Shown here: in pieces, positions 1 to 9,520 of the stretch
How positions within the stretch are numbered: the stretch's first letter is position 1
Layout: each line of letters opens with the position of its first letter
Assembly: GCF_036417845.1 (NCBI RefSeq)
Contig: NC_089984.1
Span: forward strand, 4,092,001-4,156,000
Origin: Apteryx mantelli
Taxonomy: Eukaryota; Chordata; Aves; Apterygiformes; Apterygidae
Length of the DNA: 64,000 nucleotides
Direction of reading: 5' to 3'
The notes under the pieces: model-generated
What the model was told of the DNA's origin: nothing
What the model saw: only the letters and a program-made list of their open reading frames with translations
Databases searched by the model: none
Translations under genes and position numbers: made by a program

Positions 1-1440
1 TATGGGACGACGGTGTATTTACATAAGGGCAAATCAGCTACCATATTTAAAACAAATGTGTTAAGATTGGTGTCATAAGATACAGATGATCTGTAGCTTC
101 TTACAGTGCTGCATTATCCATAGTAAACTCTTATTTAACAGCAGGACCACAAGCAAATATTTATGTAAATAGATATTTTCGTGTTGATATTTTGTGGTAC
201 ACATATAACTTTTTATTTAGAGTTCCATGGCATTATTACTTCCTTTTCTTATTTGTAATGTAATGTTTTTAGATCAAAGTAGACTTGAATTAATGTCATA
301 ATTGTCAGTATTATTAAACTTTACGTCAACTGTACTGTTACTCATCTGTCCCATGGTTTTAGAACATGACTAGCTATCTGGCATTGTTGCAAGTGCCTTA
401 AATTCATGGCATCCTATAAAAAAAATACAAATTTGGTGTTATGCTGCATGACAAAGACAAACACACCTCAAAATGTTGTCCTTTCTTAGCTTGCTGCGTT
501 TTACAGTTCTTTCTGCTACCGATTTCTAAGCCTTTATTATATAATATTGATGAATTACAGAAATGATGAAGTTGTTCTCTTATTTCTGTTCAATGTACCA
601 GAGCTGTGTATCTGTTAATGAGATACAGAGTCATTTCTGTGAAATGTATAAATGTATGTGCGGGTCAAATTAATATATGACATACTATCAGTCTGTATAC
701 AGGTATTCCTGTTTTGCTAAGCTGTGCAGATTTGAACTAATAGTGCAGTAACGGTCCAACATATCACGTTTTCTAAACTTCATTGCAAACGGTCCGCCCC
801 GAGAACGGATTTGGCGATCGGGCGTCCTCGCGGCCAAGCAAAACCGCGTTTGGACCGCGACAAAAATAAACCATTACAAAAAAAAGCAAAGCTGCATCGT
901 GTTTGCACCACTCAACAAAACAGGATCCGTGCTTTCCATGAGTTCTTCTATATGCAAGTCCTTACGGAGGCGAGTTCTCGGCCCACCCAAAAGCTCCCCG
1001 TCGAAAACGTTACCGCTTTTGCTTCCTCCGCAGCTGCCCGCGGCATAAAACGGAGCGCCGAGACTCGGAACGGTTTCGGGCTTTAGCGGCAAAGGGAAAC
1101 GTCATTCGGAGTTGCCTGTCCTGCCGGTCGATGCTGGTTTTACACTGGTCATTGATTTTGTATTCTTATATATTCTTCTTTCCCCCCCTCCCCCGTCCTC
1201 TCCCCACCGCGGATTCTACGTAAAAGGGTTTTTGTCTGTCGGAAGACGTCCGTCGTCGAATGGTCGCTGACCAGTTGCACTCTTTTGATGTAGACTTAAG
1301 AACCTGTTTTCTTTGTTTTTTGGGGTTCCCCCCCCCCCCGTAAATTTAACTGCTTTGGTTTCGCTCTGTATTTTCCCCGCAGCTGTAATTGCCGAGTGCC
1401 TGTTGTATACTTTATAGAGTTGAAATAAAAATAATTACTT
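1..1440 (+). other. Putative 3' UTR end of an upstream gene (PRKG1 by synteny)
   Basis: The first 780 bases are AT-rich with no plausible coding frame. They read like a conserved vertebrate 3' UTR, including a Pumilio-type TGTAAATA at 164-171 and several T/A-rich tracts. The segment ends in a canonical AATAAA at 1424-1429 followed by a GT-rich stretch (1447-1463), as expected of a cleavage site. In vertebrates the gene just upstream of DKK1 on the same strand is PRKG1 (cGMP-dependent protein kinase 1), so this would be its terminal exon. That identity rests on gene order, not on any kinase codon seen here. The middle (about 780-1110) is unexpectedly CpG-rich. An untranscribed conserved block is the alternative. 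Confidence 0.35.
1424..1429 (+). terminator. Polyadenylation signal AATAAA of the upstream transcript
   Basis: The hexamer AATAAA lies in a TTATAGAGTTGAAATAAAAAT context. About 20 bases downstream comes a T/G-rich stretch with CCGTTTTGGGGCG, which fits a CstF-binding downstream element. AATAAA alone is common in AT-rich DNA, so the downstream element carries most of the weight. Confidence 0.45.
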
Positions 1441-2510
1441 TTGAGCACCGTTTTGGGGCGTTCCTTCCCCGCTGGAATTCAAGCGCGGGAGAATCCTGCG
1501 TCCGTGGTTTGGCGTTTTAAAGCCCATTTTGTGTTCTGTTTCGCGGTCCCTTGCGGCCAAAATTATTTGACGGATGCGCTAAATAGCGGGCGGCTATTTA
1601 AATCGCACCGTAGTCAAGGCTGAGGGTCCGTGCTTCAGCGCGATGGAGAAGACACCTAGGAGAGGGGACACTGGAGGAGCTGCTGAAGAAGACGAGAACA
1701 TTTCCTTCCAGTTGGCAAATAAACTTGATAACTGCCTAAATAGGAGCGGGGAAACATCACCAAATGATATTTTCGGGGGGTTTTTTGGGTCACCCCACCA
1801 GGCCATACCTCCTGCATGATGCTCCAGCACCCCCAGCAACTCACCCCCACCTCATTAAAGACATTAGTGCCCTGGGTATGGCTTGGCATGGCCCGGCTCT
1901 GATCCCATCACAGCAGAAGTCAACAGCAGTGTTAGGCTTTAAGGAAAAAATAAAGTCACATGATAGCAGAAGATGCCAGGCTGCAGCATCACCACCTGAT
2001 TTTTTTTATTTTTTTTCCTTTCCCCAAGCTCCAGTTTCAAACACAAATTATTTGCTCTCTCACTGTTACGCACAGCAAATATCAGCAATGTCTCTTGGGT
2101 TTTTCTTTTCCCCCCCCTCCCTTTTTTTTTTTAAAGAAACATGCTGCCCCAATGAAAAGACGTCAGAAAAAATATATATACTTTTTCGAGGTGGAGGCTG
2201 TAGCCTCTTAAGGCTACTTTTTCCACCCACCCCCTCTCCCTCCTGCCGCACCGGATGACATCTGTGCAAGGCTCCTGCCTGGGGACACCCGTGAGCCCCG
2301 GTACGGCCCCGCTAGCTGCTGGGCACATTTTGCTCCCCTTTTTCCCCCCCAAAAAAAACCATCAGTGCTATAACATACTGTTACTCATCCTCAGTGCATG
2401 AGTTCTGGCCAAAACGGGTGCACGCAGCTAAAAAATATATACATATATTGTAACACCTAGCTAGTTTGCTATGGCTGACACTTAAGACGGGGAAGGATTT
2501 GGCCTCAGCT
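1441..2510. other. Intergenic segment between the upstream transcript end and the DKK1 CpG island
   Basis: No gene of known family is visible. There is a 58-codon ATG frame at 1643-1819 (+), 41 bases after a TATTTAAA at 1595-1602, described under findings. The rest has pyrimidine and C-run tracts near 2110-2135 and 2340-2350. No splice-site pairing or conserved protein was recognised. Confidence 0.5.
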
Positions 2511-2518
2511 CTTTGAGG

Positions 2519-2590
2519 CACACGCACACATATATATACACATTATATATATATGCATATATATATATTTATACACGTATATGTGTGTGC
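2519..2590. repeat. Compound (CA)n/(TA)n microsatellite
   Basis: Alternating CACACA and TATATA tracts fill this interval, with a GTGTGTG end at 2583-2589. It marks the sharp switch from AT-rich to GC-rich DNA at the 5' edge of the DKK1 CpG island, about 800 bp upstream of the TATA box. Confidence 0.9.
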
Positions 2591-2814
2591 ACAGTGGCAC
2601 ACGGGGGCCCCGGGAAGGCTCCGCTGCAGCCCCGGTCGCGGCCGCCAGGGGGCGCCGCAGTGCCGGCGGCGCCGCACCGCGCTGCCCCGACGGGGAGGGG
2701 GGAGCGCCGGGGGGGGGGCAGCGGCCCCTCGACACCCCGGGGGGGGGGTCAGACGGGTCGTGCTCGCGGGGGCTCTCCCCCTTCCTCCCCCCCCCCGGGC
2801 TGCAACCCCCCCCC

Positions 2815-2835
2815 CACACACACACACACACACAC
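2815..2835. repeat. (CA)n microsatellite in the DKK1 upstream region
   Basis: About ten CA units follow directly on a C run. A second, shorter CA tract lies at about 3064-3076, also followed by C runs. Both lie within the CpG island and are likely polymorphic. Confidence 0.9.
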
Positions 2836-3280
2836 CGCGGGCCGGGGGTGCGGAGCGGCGCCCCCCCCCCCGCCCCTTCCTGCAAAGCTGCGCTGGCGCC
2901 AGGAAGGGAGCCCCCGGGGGGGGGGGGGGGAGGGGGGGTTGCAGACTTGTACGAGACCAAAGGCCCAACCGTGCCACCGGGAAGGCGGCGGGTGGGAGAC
3001 GGGCAGGCGCTCGGCTCCCCACGGCGGCTCCAAGGCGCGGGGTTGGGGGCTGCATGGGGCGAGCACACACACACACCCCCCCTCCCCTTCCCCCCCCCCC
3101 GTCGGGAATGGGGTCGGGCTGGAGACGGCGGGGCCGCGGCAGCATCTGGCGGCGGCCGCGGCGAGCGCCGCGCTCGCCCTTGCGAAATCCCCTCCCGGGC
3201 CGGCGGCCAATGCCTGAGCCCTCGGGGGGGGGGGGGGGGGGCAGCGGCACGGCCCCCCCCCACCCCAACCCCCGGGGGCC

Positions 3281-3287
3281 CTTTGAA
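3281..3287 (+). promoter_or_regulatory. Candidate TCF/LEF site in the DKK1 promoter
   Basis: CTTTGAA is the complement of TTCAAAG and fits the WWCAAAG core. It lies 64 bp upstream of the TATA box in a GC-rich setting where AT-containing heptamers are rare, which makes chance less likely than elsewhere in the window. Binding is inferred. Confidence 0.45.
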
Positions 3288-3350
3288 ATCCCATCCGCGG
3301 CCGCGGTGCCCTCCTCCCTGAGGGGCGGGAGCAGGCGGCGGCCCCGGGGG

Positions 3351-3356
3351 TATAAA
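3351..3356 (+). promoter_or_regulatory. DKK1: DKK1 TATA box
   Basis: TATAAA stands alone in a nearly pure G/C context (GGGGG-TATAAA-GGCGGC), 106 bp before the start codon. It fixes the probable transcription start near 3378-3385. Confidence 0.85.
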
Positions 3357-3427
3357 GGCGGCGGCGGCGGGGAGCGCAGGTAGCCGCGACTCCGCGGAGC
3401 TGCTGCGCGGCCGCGACGGGGCGGTGA

Positions 3428-3453
3428 GGGGCGGGGAGGGAGGGTGGGAAGGG
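3428..3453 (+). promoter_or_regulatory. G-quadruplex-forming tract in the DKK1 5' UTR
   Basis: Six G-tracts of 3-4 bases (3428-3431, 3433-3436, 3438-3440, 3442-3444, 3446-3448, 3451-3453) are separated by loops of one or two bases, ending three bases before the ATG at 3457. This satisfies the canonical intramolecular quadruplex pattern on the mRNA strand with very short loops, predicting a stable fold beside the start codon. A role in translation is inferred. Confidence 0.7.
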
Positions 3454-3456
3454 AGG

Positions 3457-4476
3457 ATGCGGGCGCTGCTGGCGCTGCTGGCGGCGCTGAGCTGCGCGGC
3501 CCCGGCGGGGCGGGCGGCGGCGGCGGCTCCCGGCGGCGCCCTCAGCTCCAACGCCATCAAGGGCCCCCCCGGGGGCGCCGCGGCCAGCGCCGCCCCGGCC
3601 CACGCGGCGCCCTTCGACGGCAGCAACAAGCCGCCGCCGGCCGCCACCCGGCAGGTAGGTTCCCCCCCCACACACCCCACCCGCGGACCCGTCGCGGGAC
3701 CCCCCGCGGCCGGCTCCGCGCTGACCCACCCCCCTCCGTCCCCCCCCCGCAGCCCTTCCCCTGCGCCGAGGACGAGGACTGCGGCCCCGACGAGTACTGC
3801 GGCGGGGCGGCCCGTGGCGGCGGCGGCGCCCCGCTCTGCCTCGCCTGCCGCCGGCGCCGCAAGCGCTGCCTGCGCGACGCCATGTGCTGCCCGGGCACGG
3901 CCTGCAGCAACGGTGAGGGGCGGCGGGCACCGGCGGGAGGGTTTCTGGGGGGGGGGGGGCGTGTTTGGGGCTCCCGTGGCTCACGGCCTCCCCGCAGGCA
4001 TCTGCGCGCCCCCCGAGCCCCAGCCCGGCGCCGGCGAGCTGGACGAGACCGACGCCGAGGCGCTGCCCCGACGGACGCCCGCGCCTGCCTGGCTCCCTGC
4101 TGCCAAAGGTAAGCGACGGGGGGGGGCCACCAGGGTGGGGAAAGAGGGTCTGGAGTCCGTCCCCCCCTCGACGGCCGGGCCAGGCTCACCCGGCGGCGCC
4201 CCCGCTTCTCCCCCCCCCCATGCAGGTGAGGAAGGGGACTTCTGCCTGCGCTCGTCGGACTGCGCCGCCGGCCTCTGCTGCGCCCGCCACTTCTGGTCCA
4301 AGATCTGCAAGCCCGTCCTGCAGGAAGGCCAGGTGTGCACCAAGCACCGACGGAAAGGCTCCCACGGCCTGGAGATCTTCCAGCGGTGCCACTGCGCCGA
4401 GGGGCTCGCCTGTCGCCTGCAGCGGGACCACGGCGCCAGCAACTCCTCCCGCCTGCACACCTGCCAGCGGCACTGA
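3457..4476 (+). CDS. DKK1: Dickkopf-1 (DKK1), secreted Wnt antagonist, four exons
   Basis: Coding exons are 3457-3654, 3753-3912, 3998-4108 and 4226-4476, all with GT-AG introns, giving 720 nt and 239 residues (human about 266). DKK1 is secreted and binds LRP5/6 and Kremen, blocking Wnt co-receptor function. Residues 1-20 are a signal peptide. N32-A33-I34 is the N-terminal LRP6-binding motif. CRD1 has its ten cysteines (70, 76, 82, 95, 98, 105, 111, 112, 117, 122). A short acidic linker follows. The colipase-like CRD2 has its ten (163, 169, 174, 175, 184, 194, 211, 213, 219, 236). H178, K185 and R210 match human LRP6-contact residues H204, K211 and R236. N229-S-S is a glycosylation site. The ATG at 3457 has A at -3. 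No in-frame ATG precedes it. Introns are far shorter than in mammals, the N-terminus is Ala/Gly/Pro-rich and the linker is about ten residues shorter. DKK2 and DKK4 fit less well. Confidence 0.98.
   Translation: MRALLALLAALSCAAPAGRAAAAAPGGALSSNAIKGPPGGAAASAAPAHAAPFDGSNKPPPAATRQVGSPPTHPTRGPVAGPPAAGSALTHPPPSPPRSPSPAPRTRTAAPTSTAAGRPVAAAAPRSASPAAGAASAACATPCAARARPAATVRGGGHRREGFWGGGGVFGAPVAHGLPAGICAPPEPQPGAGELDETDAEALPRRTPAPAWLPAAKGKRRGGATRVGKEGLESVPPSTAGPGSPGGAPASPPPHAGEEGDFCLRSSDCAAGLCCARHFWSKICKPVLQEGQVCTKHRRKGSHGLEIFQRCHCAEGLACRLQRDHGASNSSRLHTCQRH
3655..3752 (+). other. DKK1 intron 1 (phase 0)
   Basis: The donor is CAG|GTAGGT and the acceptor is a C-rich tract ending CGCAG. At 98 bp it is close to the minimum for vertebrate splicing. 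It separates the signal peptide and LRP6-motif exon from CRD1, as in other vertebrate DKK1 genes. Confidence 0.93.
3913..3997 (+). other. DKK1 intron 2 (phase 1)
   Basis: The donor is AACG|GTGAGG and the acceptor ends CCCGCAG. The intron is 85 bp and contains a 12-base G run near 3948-3959. It splits the glycine codon (residue 120) just before the last CRD1 cysteine. Confidence 0.93.
4109..4225 (+). other. DKK1 intron 3 (phase 1)
   Basis: The donor is AAAG|GTAAGC and the acceptor is a C-run tract ending ATGCAG. The intron is 117 bp. It splits glycine 157 at the linker-CRD2 boundary, the conserved position in the DKK family. Confidence 0.93.
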
Positions 4477-4717
4477 CCCCGCCGGCGACGCTTCCCAACC
4501 CGCCTCGATGGGACGCACGGACGGACGGACTCTGGCAGCGCCGGCCCGGCCGTGCCGGGGCTGGCGGCACGCGGGATGTGCCTGGCTGGAGCTTACCCGG
4601 CGCGCTCCTCCTCCTGGTGCTGGAGCTGGAGCGGAAGGTTGTTTCTCTAGGGAACTACTTTGAAGCGACTAATTGCAGTACGTTACTGTGTTGTGAATAC
4701 TCAAGGTGGCACTTAAC

Positions 4718-4725
4718 TGTATATA
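4718..4725 (+). promoter_or_regulatory. Pumilio-type element in the DKK1 3' UTR
   Basis: TGTATATA matches the PUF consensus UGUANAUA exactly and sits in the AT-rich, probably conserved distal half of the 3' UTR. It predicts post-transcriptional control of DKK1 mRNA. Binding is not shown. Confidence 0.5.
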
Positions 4726-4846
4726 TGCCAGAACTTCTAACGATTATTCTAAGGGTGCTGCCTTGTGCTCTTCAAGCTATGACTGTGACTTTGTACACAC
4801 TGGGTTTTTATCTTATTGCAGTGGACGGACCTTCTGTTTGCAAGTG

Positions 4847-4852
4847 AATAAA
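4847..4852 (+). terminator. DKK1: DKK1 polyadenylation signal
   Basis: AATAAA lies in a GTGAATAAACGG context 371 bases after the stop codon. It is followed by a T/G-containing stretch with GTGCTGTCTCG from 4877. It is the only canonical signal in the 3' UTR. Confidence 0.85.
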
Positions 4853-4870
4853 CGGTTCTTAAATAAGCTG

Positions 4871-7800
4871 AGCCGGCGTGCTGTCTCGCAGGCGCCACAC
4901 TGAGATGTAGGCAGGTAGCCAACACGGTGTTGCAGTAGCCCCGTATCGCAAGTCCTTGCCCCTCGCTAGGGCTGCGAGTGGCAGGAAGACGTGGCCCCCA
5001 CTCGTGGATGAACCCTGAAATGCAGTGGGAAATATTTTGCCCAGAGAGGGAGGGGGAACTACCTTGCCTTGGTTGTCCCTCAGCCCTGCCGGCAGCTATA
5101 GGACGTGCGCATGAAGCCTTCCTGCAAAAAAAAAAAAATGCCAAGAGGAGGCAAGCTTTTCCTATAAATCCTGTTGGGAAACTCTAGCTAAATCCTAGGG
5201 GCAGGAGACAGGGCTCGTTGCCCGCTAACCGTGGGAAAAGCCGTTATTATCGTTCAGCTGCTTTGGGGAATTACGATGTGCTGTGATAGCCAGAAGTCAG
5301 TGATAACCTCCGACCTGGCTGACCCCAAACACTAGGTCATACCGGTGCTCGGTCTCTGTTGCCGCAGCTGAAAGCCCTCGCAGGAGGGATGCACACGTCA
5401 AAAGGGTGCTTGGAGGCAGCGTTGCTGGCTGCAAAAACCAGCTCCGCCGTGCTGCCGGCTCGGTTCCCGCGTGCATTTGGCTGGCACCACGCAGAGTGAA
5501 GCGTGGGGTGGCAAAACCAGCCAGCCCAGGACCCGAGCTGCCCTCGGCCCGTTTTCCCCCCTCCAGCAATAGCTGCCCTACGGGAAGATGCATTTTCCCC
5601 ACCCCTCTGAGATGGGGGCGTCCCTGCAGCCCTCTCCCCATGGGCACTGCAGAGCCCAGCAGGTGCTGGGAGGTCCCCACTGCAGCGGGTGCACCGGGTG
5701 CCCCCTGGGTGGCCACCTGCCTTCGGGGCTAGGTAGACACCTATGTCACGTGCCCATTTGTGCAGCTAATGACACTTGCGGCTGGCTGGAGCACTTTGGC
5801 CTATGATCGACTTGGATCTCAGCGGCTTTTCATCTGGGTGGTCAGACACTTTCACATGAGCGGGAATAGATGGGTCTTACATGCAGCCAAACCTGCTTGC
5901 TGCACTTCTGCTTCTGTTTCTAGGTCTGGGGAGCACCAGGTGCCTCCCAGGGTAAGGTCCAGGCTGAGGAGGGCCATAGGGCCAAATCTCATCATGCTTG
6001 ATCAACAGGGAGCTGCTTCTGTCCTCTTAGAGCACTACTAGTCTGTGGAGTGCATGCTCTTACACACACGCACACTGCCGTAGGAGGCATTTCTTGCCCC
6101 ATGGGAGATGAAATCCCTTCCATTGGCCTCTCGGAGAGCAGCATTTCTCACAAGGCATGTTGGGTGAGGGACAGATGGCCCACACCACCCTTGAGATGGG
6201 TGCTCTGCCCCTCTGAAGGGCAGACAGCAATAAAACATCTTGCTGCCTTGTTTTTAAGAGTTGAGGCAAGTGTGAAGGAAAGTTCTCCTGGACTTAATCC
6301 CCCACCACCACCACCACCCTGTGGACGAGGTGGTCTGAGAGCGCACACTGCCAGGAAACTTCAAGGTCTTAGAGCAGCCAAGGTGGACAAGTTGCAGCAC
6401 TTCCTGGCCCCACAGACCTTGCTCGTGGACTTCAGGCTGGGCTGGCAAAGGCTCATCAGAAGCCTGCTATGGAGTCACGTCTCTCTTAAAACCCTTAGTC
6501 TGGGTTGGCTCAGCTCCTTCTAGTCCCAAGCCTGTGTTCCCATCTGCCCTCTTTGTGGGAAGAGCTCCAGTTCAGGAGCTGGCTGGCTGGCTCTGCGGTG
6601 GCAGTTCAGCAGCATGTGGGGCCAAACGTGGGCTGGTTGGACCGACTGCAGCAGTCTGGTGAGCAGAGAGGCCTCGAGGTGGCCGTCAATGCAACAGTGG
6701 GCGCTAGCGCATGGTAAAGACTATTTCTTGATTCAGTGGGTTTGCCATCTGCTGCTTTCAGAGCCTTCTCCTTTTCGTGATGAATTGGACGGGCGGAGAG
6801 CTGGAAGCACGACTTTCCTCCACCTCCGCCTAATTAGATGAAGAGGGCTAAGGGTGCTTTAACTACTGATACTGTCCTCCTACTATTGTGAGCAGCAGAT
6901 TGAGCCTTGTCACTGGCTGTAAATTTGCCAGGCACCTCCTGTATCTTCTTCAGCTGGCAGCTTCAGTGGAGGAGAAAAACATTGCTCCAACAGATTTGTC
7001 ACTTGTCAGCTTTCTTGCAGTCTGTGGGAGATGTCTGGCCTCCAGAAGCTACGTGAGAGTCTTCCCTATGCAAATCAAAATTGCACCATTGCTTTGTTCC
7101 AAGTCAAAATTTGCCTGCAAACTGGCACATCCATCTGCTCCTAGCGGAGCAGCACTTCATTAAGCACAAGGGTCACCTTAGGTGCGCCGTGTCCCATTCA
7201 CATGGATGTTCCAGAAACGCTACCACCTTAGGTGATGCTTGCGCACCTTTCTTTTAAAGGCAATCCGATTTCTAGCATTTCAGCTGTTAATGCCTCCAGT
7301 TAGAGACCCGTGGGACCGCCCTGGAGCATGGGATTACTGAATATTAACTCCCAGGGGTTAATTTTAACTCAAACTGCAGCATGCTCCCTCCTCTCTCAGA
7401 CCAAGAAGTAGCTCTTGCTGAACTTCTTGCTCAGCCAATATGGCACTCTCCCTTTCCAGGGTGGACCAAAACAGCTTTGACATCTTTGAACATAGTTAAT
7501 GTCTGGTATTACCTGTGCCTGATCCAGGAAAGCTATGCTCATGGTACTTGAAGTGCCCATTACACATCTTTTTGGTTTAGACTGGCATTTTATCAAATCT
7601 TGCTCACATGCTGATTTTTATTTATTATTATTATTTTAAAACATCCTCCTTATTGGTGTTTGGCTGTCCTTCTCCAGCTCAAGATGCTGTGGTACTTTCT
7701 GATCTGAGCAGTCGCTTTTGGCATTTGTGGTATTTTCTCTAGGTGTTGATAACACCTTCTGAAGTCAGTTTTAACTGCCACTTGAGCATGTCCTGCCTCC

Positions 7801-9120
7801 TCTTCCCTGCAACGTGTGCTAGGTTAGACACAGAGTCCAGTATCTTCAAACCTGGTGCTTAAGTTTGATCCTTAAAACTGTTTCAGCACCTGAATAGCTG
7901 ACCTTCTTAAGAACCTTGCAGTGACACCTGGCACTATGCAGCACTTAAGATACCTTAATAAAGTGACTCTCTTCAGTCTGAAAAACACTGACCTTGGTAT
8001 CTTTTCTTTTGTTGTTAATACATTCTTGGTGTCCTCTTTTGTTTCAGGCAGTTTGGTCATCTCCATACCTGTCTGTTCGCTAATGACTTCAGGGTTTTTA
8101 GCCTAGGGAGGAAAGATCTGTGATGGGACTCGAGACCCGTCTTGCTGCATGAAGCAGGATCTGCGTCTTGACTTTCTGCGGTGTCTTCTGTGTCTTGACT
8201 TTCTCCTCAGCCCCAAAGAAAGAGCATTTGAACGGCCCTTCCTCCGTGGGAGAAGCAGTTCAGGTCACTGCTGGCCACCTGATGCAGGTCATTCCTGAGC
8301 TATCGCAACCTACTTGCATTTGTTCCCATTCTTTTTCCTAGTGGTAAGTGAAGCCAACTTAGAGAAGACATGTGCTTTTTGCTCTCCCCCAGAGAGACAC
8401 GTCTGTAATACGGTGGTTTGGTACTTCCTAGAACCTGGATTTAATAATGTCCCTTAGAAAAAAAATAAGACAAAAATGCCCCTGGTCAGTTTGTTAAGAC
8501 TTAAAAACATTTTCTTAAAGAATAGATTTTTCAGTCTTCCTTGGCCCCATTCTTTACCGTCTAGGACAACTACTCTGCAGCGTTGTGTGCTGGTCTGCCA
8601 CTAGTACTTGAAACTCAAATAAAGCTTAGGTAGCCTGAGAAGTCAAAACGTTCATTCCACCCCAGCAAGATCCAGGAATCACTCTTATCTTCCTCTGTCC
8701 CGTGGATACATCCTGCAAAACCTCCGACAGTGGTTTTAAAGTGCAGGTGTACTAAGACCATCTCCAGTGGGTGCAACGGGGCCAATATAGATGAACTAAG
8801 CAAACTATCTTACCATGGGGTGCTCCTTTTTTGAGAAAGGCCTGATTTAACATTTGGACCTTAGAAAGAGGAAGGAGAGTATGGGACATTGAACATATAC
8901 TAATCAGACTGCAAAAAGATTGGATGCGGCAATCCCTTAACTTGGAGCTTGCTGTTGTATCTAGATTTGGATAGCAAGCTCAGATCCAAAGACAGAGAAC
9001 GTGGTCAGTAAAGAGAAACACATTGAGCACTGTGTTTCAAGGTACTACGCACGATTTGATAACACTTGTACTAAAAGGTGTCTCAGGATGTGCTTCCTCA
9101 GACCCCTCTCCACTCTAATC
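4871..9120. other. Intergenic, 3' flank of DKK1; no gene seen
   Basis: Only short, family-less reading frames occur. Simple-sequence items are 13 A at 5126-5138, a (CCA)n tract at 6302-6318 and a (TTA)n tract near 7620-7634. No recognisable transposon was found. Confidence 0.6.
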
Positions 9121-9149
9121 GCATTATTCATTGGAAAAAAAAAAAGGGA

Positions 9150-9520
9150 AAAAAAACCATATTCTGAGTAGCTAGTGCTAATAAAATAAGCACGCTTTGG
9201 TGGGGAAGGAGGTTTAGCACTGCCGGACAGCTTGTTTACTCACTGTTCCTGGTCATACTGCTGAAAGAGCAAGCTAACAACAAAGTTATATAAAGTTAAA
9301 TAATGTTATTTATAACAATAAAAATGGAGCATTGTAAAGCAGCCTCTTCTAATGACTAGTTGCTGGCAGCACAGCTTTATAACCTTTTACGAATATAACT
9401 GTCCTCCTTAGTCGCTCCTTCAAATTAAGTTCTATATCAAGATGCAGCACAGCTGCTTATTATCAGACTGTGGAAGGGCGACTTAAGCTCTGGCAAAGCT
9501 TAAATAAGCATGATCCTATC
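9150..9520. promoter_or_regulatory. Candidate conserved non-coding element
   Basis: This AT-rich, CpG-poor block has many homeodomain-like TAAT/ATTA cores, TTTATAAC and TTATAAC repeats, CTAATGACTAG and a TTATCAG (GATA-type) motif. No ORF or repeat explains it. The enhancer call is a judgement from motif density only. Confidence 0.25.

Larger units (their letters stand above)
3207..3380 (+). promoter_or_regulatory. DKK1: DKK1 core and proximal promoter
   Basis: Ordered elements on the + strand are CCAAT at 3207-3211 (NF-Y type), CTTTGAA at 3281-3287 (TCF/LEF type), a GC box GGGGCGGGA at 3322-3330 (Sp type) and TATAAA at 3351-3356. The TATA box predicts a start site near 3380. That leaves a 5' UTR of about 76 nt with no upstream ATG before the DKK1 start codon. 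DKK1 is an established direct Wnt/beta-catenin target and p53-responsive gene. The single TCF-type site close to the core fits that feedback, but its use is inferred. Confidence 0.8.
2600..4650. other. CpG island spanning the DKK1 promoter and gene
   Basis: GC content rises abruptly near 2600 and drops after about 4650, in the DKK1 3' UTR. CpG dinucleotides are dense throughout and the third codon positions of DKK1 are almost all G or C. Several homopolymer runs are embedded, including 15 G at 2916-2930 and 18 G at 3224-3241. Long C runs occur near 2790 and 2865. This is the typical signature of a developmental-gene CpG island. The run lengths may be assembly-sensitive. Confidence 0.9.
4477..4870 (+). 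other. DKK1 3' UTR
   Basis: It runs from the TGA at 4474-4476 to the predicted cleavage site about 15-20 bases after AATAAA (4847-4852). The first 170 bases are GC-rich with a short GGAC tandem (4511-4530). The distal part turns AT-rich and looks conserved, with a Pumilio-type site at 4718-4725. At about 390 nt it is short compared with mammals. Confidence 0.85.

Noticed and set aside
2513..3383. Plus-strand frames of 234-276 codons upstream of DKK1
   Set aside because: They translate microsatellites and G/C runs (His-Thr, Pro and Gly repeats), overlap each other in three frames and run into the promoter.
3424..4476. A continuous 350-codon frame across the DKK1 locus
   Set aside because: It begins at a GTG and reads through intron sequence. 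The spliced four-exon model with canonical junctions restores both complete cysteine-rich domains, so the unspliced frame is an artefact of few stop codons in GC-rich DNA.
2505..4570. Long minus-strand frames (391, 411, 337 codons) over the CpG island
   Set aside because: Low-complexity Pro/Ala/Gly/Arg translations opposite DKK1 and its promoter, with homopolymer-driven repeats and no domain. GC-rich DNA lacks stops by chance.
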